In this document: positions 13,032-14,781 of the stretch, piece after piece
How positions within the stretch are numbered: the stretch's first letter is position 1
How the letters are laid out: each line of letters begins with the position of its first letter
From: SZUA-430 sp044375275
Lineage (GTDB): Bacteria; Pseudomonadota; Alphaproteobacteria; Micropepsales; Micropepsaceae
Direction: 5' to 3'
DNA: 14,781 bases
NCBI GenBank assembly: GCA_044375275.1
Contig: JBILMZ010000069.1
Location: forward strand, 1-14,781
The notes under the pieces: model-generated
The model's input: the letters and a program-made list of their open reading frames with translations, nothing else
Told to the model about the DNA's origin: nothing
Database searches by the model: none
Position numbers and translations under genes: made by a program

Positions 13032-14642
13032 TCAGATCTTCAATGTCGAGCGAGCGAAGGCGGTGGCCTGCTTGTAGTCCGGCTTGCCGTTTGACGCGCG
13101 GAACATCTCTTCGACGGTGAGGATGCGCTTGGGTGTCTTGTATCCGGCGAGCTTTGCCCTCACATGGGCGCGCAGTGCTTCTTCGTCAAAGCTTGCGCCG
13201 GGTGCAAGCGCGATCACGGCGGTAACGGCTGAACCCCACTTGTCGTCGGGTACGCCCACGACCAGCGCGTCCTCCACGCTGTCATGCAGCTTCAGGGCTT
13301 CCTCGACTTCCTCGGGATAGACCTTTTCGCCAGCGGTGTTGATGCAGGCGCTGCCGCGGCCGAGCAGGGTGATCGAATTGTCCTCGTGGAGCATGCAGAA
13401 GTCGCCGGGAATGGACCAGCGACGACCATTGATCACCGGAAAGGTCTTCGCGGTCTTCTCGGGATCCTTCCAGTAGCCGAGAGGAATGTTGCCGCCGCGC
13501 GCGATGTAGCCCGGTTCGGCAGCGCCCGGCTTGACCGGCTTGTGGTCGGGGGTGAAGACGGCGACGTCCGCGCCGAGCGTGAACTTTGCCGTGGCGACCT
13601 CGCCATCCTTCGTGGTGGCGGACATTGCAAAGCCAACCGCTTCGGATGACCCGAAGGAGTCCATCAGCGTGACCTGCGGGATGTGGCGCAGCATGCCGTG
13701 CTTGACTTCCTGGCTCCACATCACGCCGGACGACACGATGGAGACCATGGATGAAAGGTTCCAGCGGCCTTCATGGTCGTCGAGCGCGCGCAGCATGGGT
13801 TTGGCAAAGGCATCGCCCACGATGGCCATGGTCATGGTCTTGTGGCGTTCAACCGTGTCCCACAACTCGAGGGGGTCGAAGTTCTGACCTTCCAGCGTGA
13901 TGACCGTTCCGCCCATGCAGAGTGTGCCGAAGGACGTGAGCAGGCCCGTGCCATGCATTTGCGGGCAGGCGGGAATGCAGCGATTGCCGGGTCCCTGTTG
14001 CTGAACAAGAGCCGCGTGCTCGGCAATCGTTGTTGGAACCACAGGCATCAGGTTCGGATTGAGCTGGACCTGTCTCAAGTCGCCGTGACGCCACATCACG
14101 CCTTTGGGCATGCCCGTCGTGCCGCCGGTGTAGAGGAACAGCAGGTCATCCGGTGACCGGGTAATGCCGAGATCCTGCGTGCCGTGAGCGGCGATGAAGG
14201 CTTCGTAGTCATGGGCGAAGGCCGGCACCGGCGTCTCGTCGACTTTCACCTGCAGCCAGGTCGTGACGCCCGGCAACCCCTTGCGGATGTTCGCCACGAG
14301 CGGCGCGAATTCGCTGCCATAGATGACGATGCGCGCGTCCGCGTTGTCAAAAATGTAGTGCAGTTCGTCTTCCCGGTAGCGGTAGTTCACGTTGACGTGG
14401 ACGAAGCGTCCCTTGAAGGCGGCGAAGGTGCCTTCCATGTATTCGGGCCGGTTGCGGATCAGGAGGCCCAGCTTGTCATCCGGCTTGTGGCCACGTTCCA
14501 TCAGGCCGCGCGCGAGTGCGTTTGTGCGGGCGTGGAACTCGGGCCAGAGGATCGTCCTGTTGCCATGGATCAGGGCCGGCGTCGTCGGCGGGATCACCTT
14601 TGCGACGGCGTCAGCAATGTCGCCAAAATTCCATACGTTCAT
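13032..14642 (-). CDS. Acyl-CoA synthetase (AMP-forming, FadD-like)
   Basis: This 536-residue adenylate-forming ligase converts a carboxylic acid, ATP and CoA to acyl-CoA, AMP and PPi. The phosphate-binding loop YTGGTTGMPKGVMWRHGD spans 171-188. Later motifs are GSSEAVGF, PGYIARGGNIPLGYWKDPEKT, the aspartate in WSIPGDFCML, the hinge region GRGSACINTAGEKVYPEEVEE, and the C-terminal catalytic lysine in SNGKPDYKQ (Lys520). The VMWRH variant resembles FadD3/FadD17/FadD19-type synthetases known from steroid and branched-acid catabolism, but that similarity does not fix the substrate. It is the first complete gene of a three-gene minus-strand operon. AGG about 10 bases before the ATG is a weak ribosome site. 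The partial gene upstream ends 26 bases before it and may be in the same operon. Confidence 0.93.
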   Translation of the reverse strand: MNVWNFGDIADAVAKVIPPTTPALIHGNRTILWPEFHARTNALARGLMERGHKPDDKLGLLIRNRPEYMEGTFAAFKGRFVHVNVNYRYREDELHYIFDNADARIVIYGSEFAPLVANIRKGLPGVTTWLQVKVDETPVPAFAHDYEAFIAAHGTQDLGITRSPDDLLFLYTGGTTGMPKGVMWRHGDLRQVQLNPNLMPVVPTTIAEHAALVQQQGPGNRCIPACPQMHGTGLLTSFGTLCMGGTVITLEGQNFDPLELWDTVERHKTMTMAIVGDAFAKPMLRALDDHEGRWNLSSMVSIVSSGVMWSQEVKHGMLRHIPQVTLMDSFGSSEAVGFAMSATTKDGEVATAKFTLGADVAVFTPDHKPVKPGAAEPGYIARGGNIPLGYWKDPEKTAKTFPVINGRRWSIPGDFCMLHEDNSITLLGRGSACINTAGEKVYPEEVEEALKLHDSVEDALVVGVPDDKWGSAVTAVIALAPGASFDEEALRAHVRAKLAGYKTPKRILTVEEMFRASNGKPDYKQATAFARSTLKI

Positions 14643-14668
14643 GTGCGTGAGCCTGTTGGTGTGATCAG

Positions 14669-14781
14669 TCAGTCGAGGCTGGACGTGTCGATGGTGCCGG
14701 ACCAGTACAGCACGGCGACCTGGACGACGCCGTCTTTTTCCTCAACCGGGGTGTATTCGGTCATGATCTTTTTTCCGTCGC
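14669..14781 (-). CDS. C-terminal fragment of an unidentified protein
   Basis: An open frame enters from the right edge of the window and ends at the TGA at 14669-14671. It encodes about 36 residues, including KKIMTEYTPVEEKDGVVQV and AVLYWSGTIDTSSLD. The reading frame is open right up to the edge, so the ATG at 14763 is probably internal. The strand-rich end could belong to a small alpha+beta barrel such as the SnoaL/NTF2 group often found next to fatty-acid or steroid degradation genes, but this is too short to assign. It lies 26 bases upstream of the acyl-CoA synthetase on the same strand and is likely co-transcribed with it. Confidence 0.6.
   Translation of the reverse strand, partial: DGKKIMTEYTPVEEKDGVVQVAVLYWSGTIDTSSLD

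Noticed and set aside
12000..13094. Plus-strand open frame opposite the acyl-CoA dehydrogenase
   Set aside because: Low-complexity Gly/Ala/Arg translation without motifs, fully covered by a convincing minus-strand enzyme.

Overview
The window looks like part of a high-GC alphaproteobacterial chromosome. The taxonomic cues are a DUF2336 protein (a family I know mainly from Alphaproteobacteria), an ECF11-type sigma factor with a ChrR-type zinc anti-sigma factor, and dense GC-rich coding with many short gene overlaps. I cannot fix the family or genus. I see no rRNA, tRNA, CRISPR array or intact transposase.

Layout. Positions 11-1594 (+) encode release factor 3 (prfC). Positions 1595-2547 are a less GC-rich, gene-poor stretch with two small unrecognised ORFs (68 aa, and about 101 aa with two membrane segments). 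They are interspersed with copies of a TGGGGTCAGACACC-type repeat, including a perfect 44-bp palindrome; this looks like an accessory insertion. Positions 2548-6398 (+) form a tight four-gene operon: FAD-dependent amine-oxidase-like flavoprotein, DUF1365 protein, Cfa-like fatty-acyl methyltransferase and DUF3833 protein. Converging on it is a minus-strand operon (8352 down to 6393): ECF sigma factor, ChrR anti-sigma factor and a short-chain dehydrogenase. Next, on the minus strand, come an exported putative outer-membrane beta-barrel protein (8516-9310) and a DUF2336 protein (9489-10592). Last is a minus-strand operon read from 14642 down to 10687: acyl-CoA synthetase, acyl-CoA dehydrogenase and an ornithine-decarboxylase-like PLP enzyme. 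The 3' end of another minus-strand gene lies at the right edge.

How the genes fit together. Positions 2548-8469 form the most coherent system. RpoE-ChrR pairs are known from Rhodobacter sphaeroides to sense singlet oxygen or photooxidative stress, and genes for the flavoprotein, DUF1365 and Cfa-like methyltransferase are recurrent members of such regulons and neighbourhoods. The inference is a membrane-lipid modification response to singlet oxygen. A TGATCC-N16-CGTATC element 5' of rpoE fits autoregulation, and it overlaps a nested inverted repeat. The methyltransferase lacks two of the five bicarbonate-ligand residues known from E. coli Cfa (Cys to Ser, His to Gln), so its product may not be a cyclopropane fatty acid.

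The acyl-CoA synthetase and dehydrogenase are translationally packed with a PLP amino-acid decarboxylase, an unexpected partnership whose substrate cannot be read from sequence alone.
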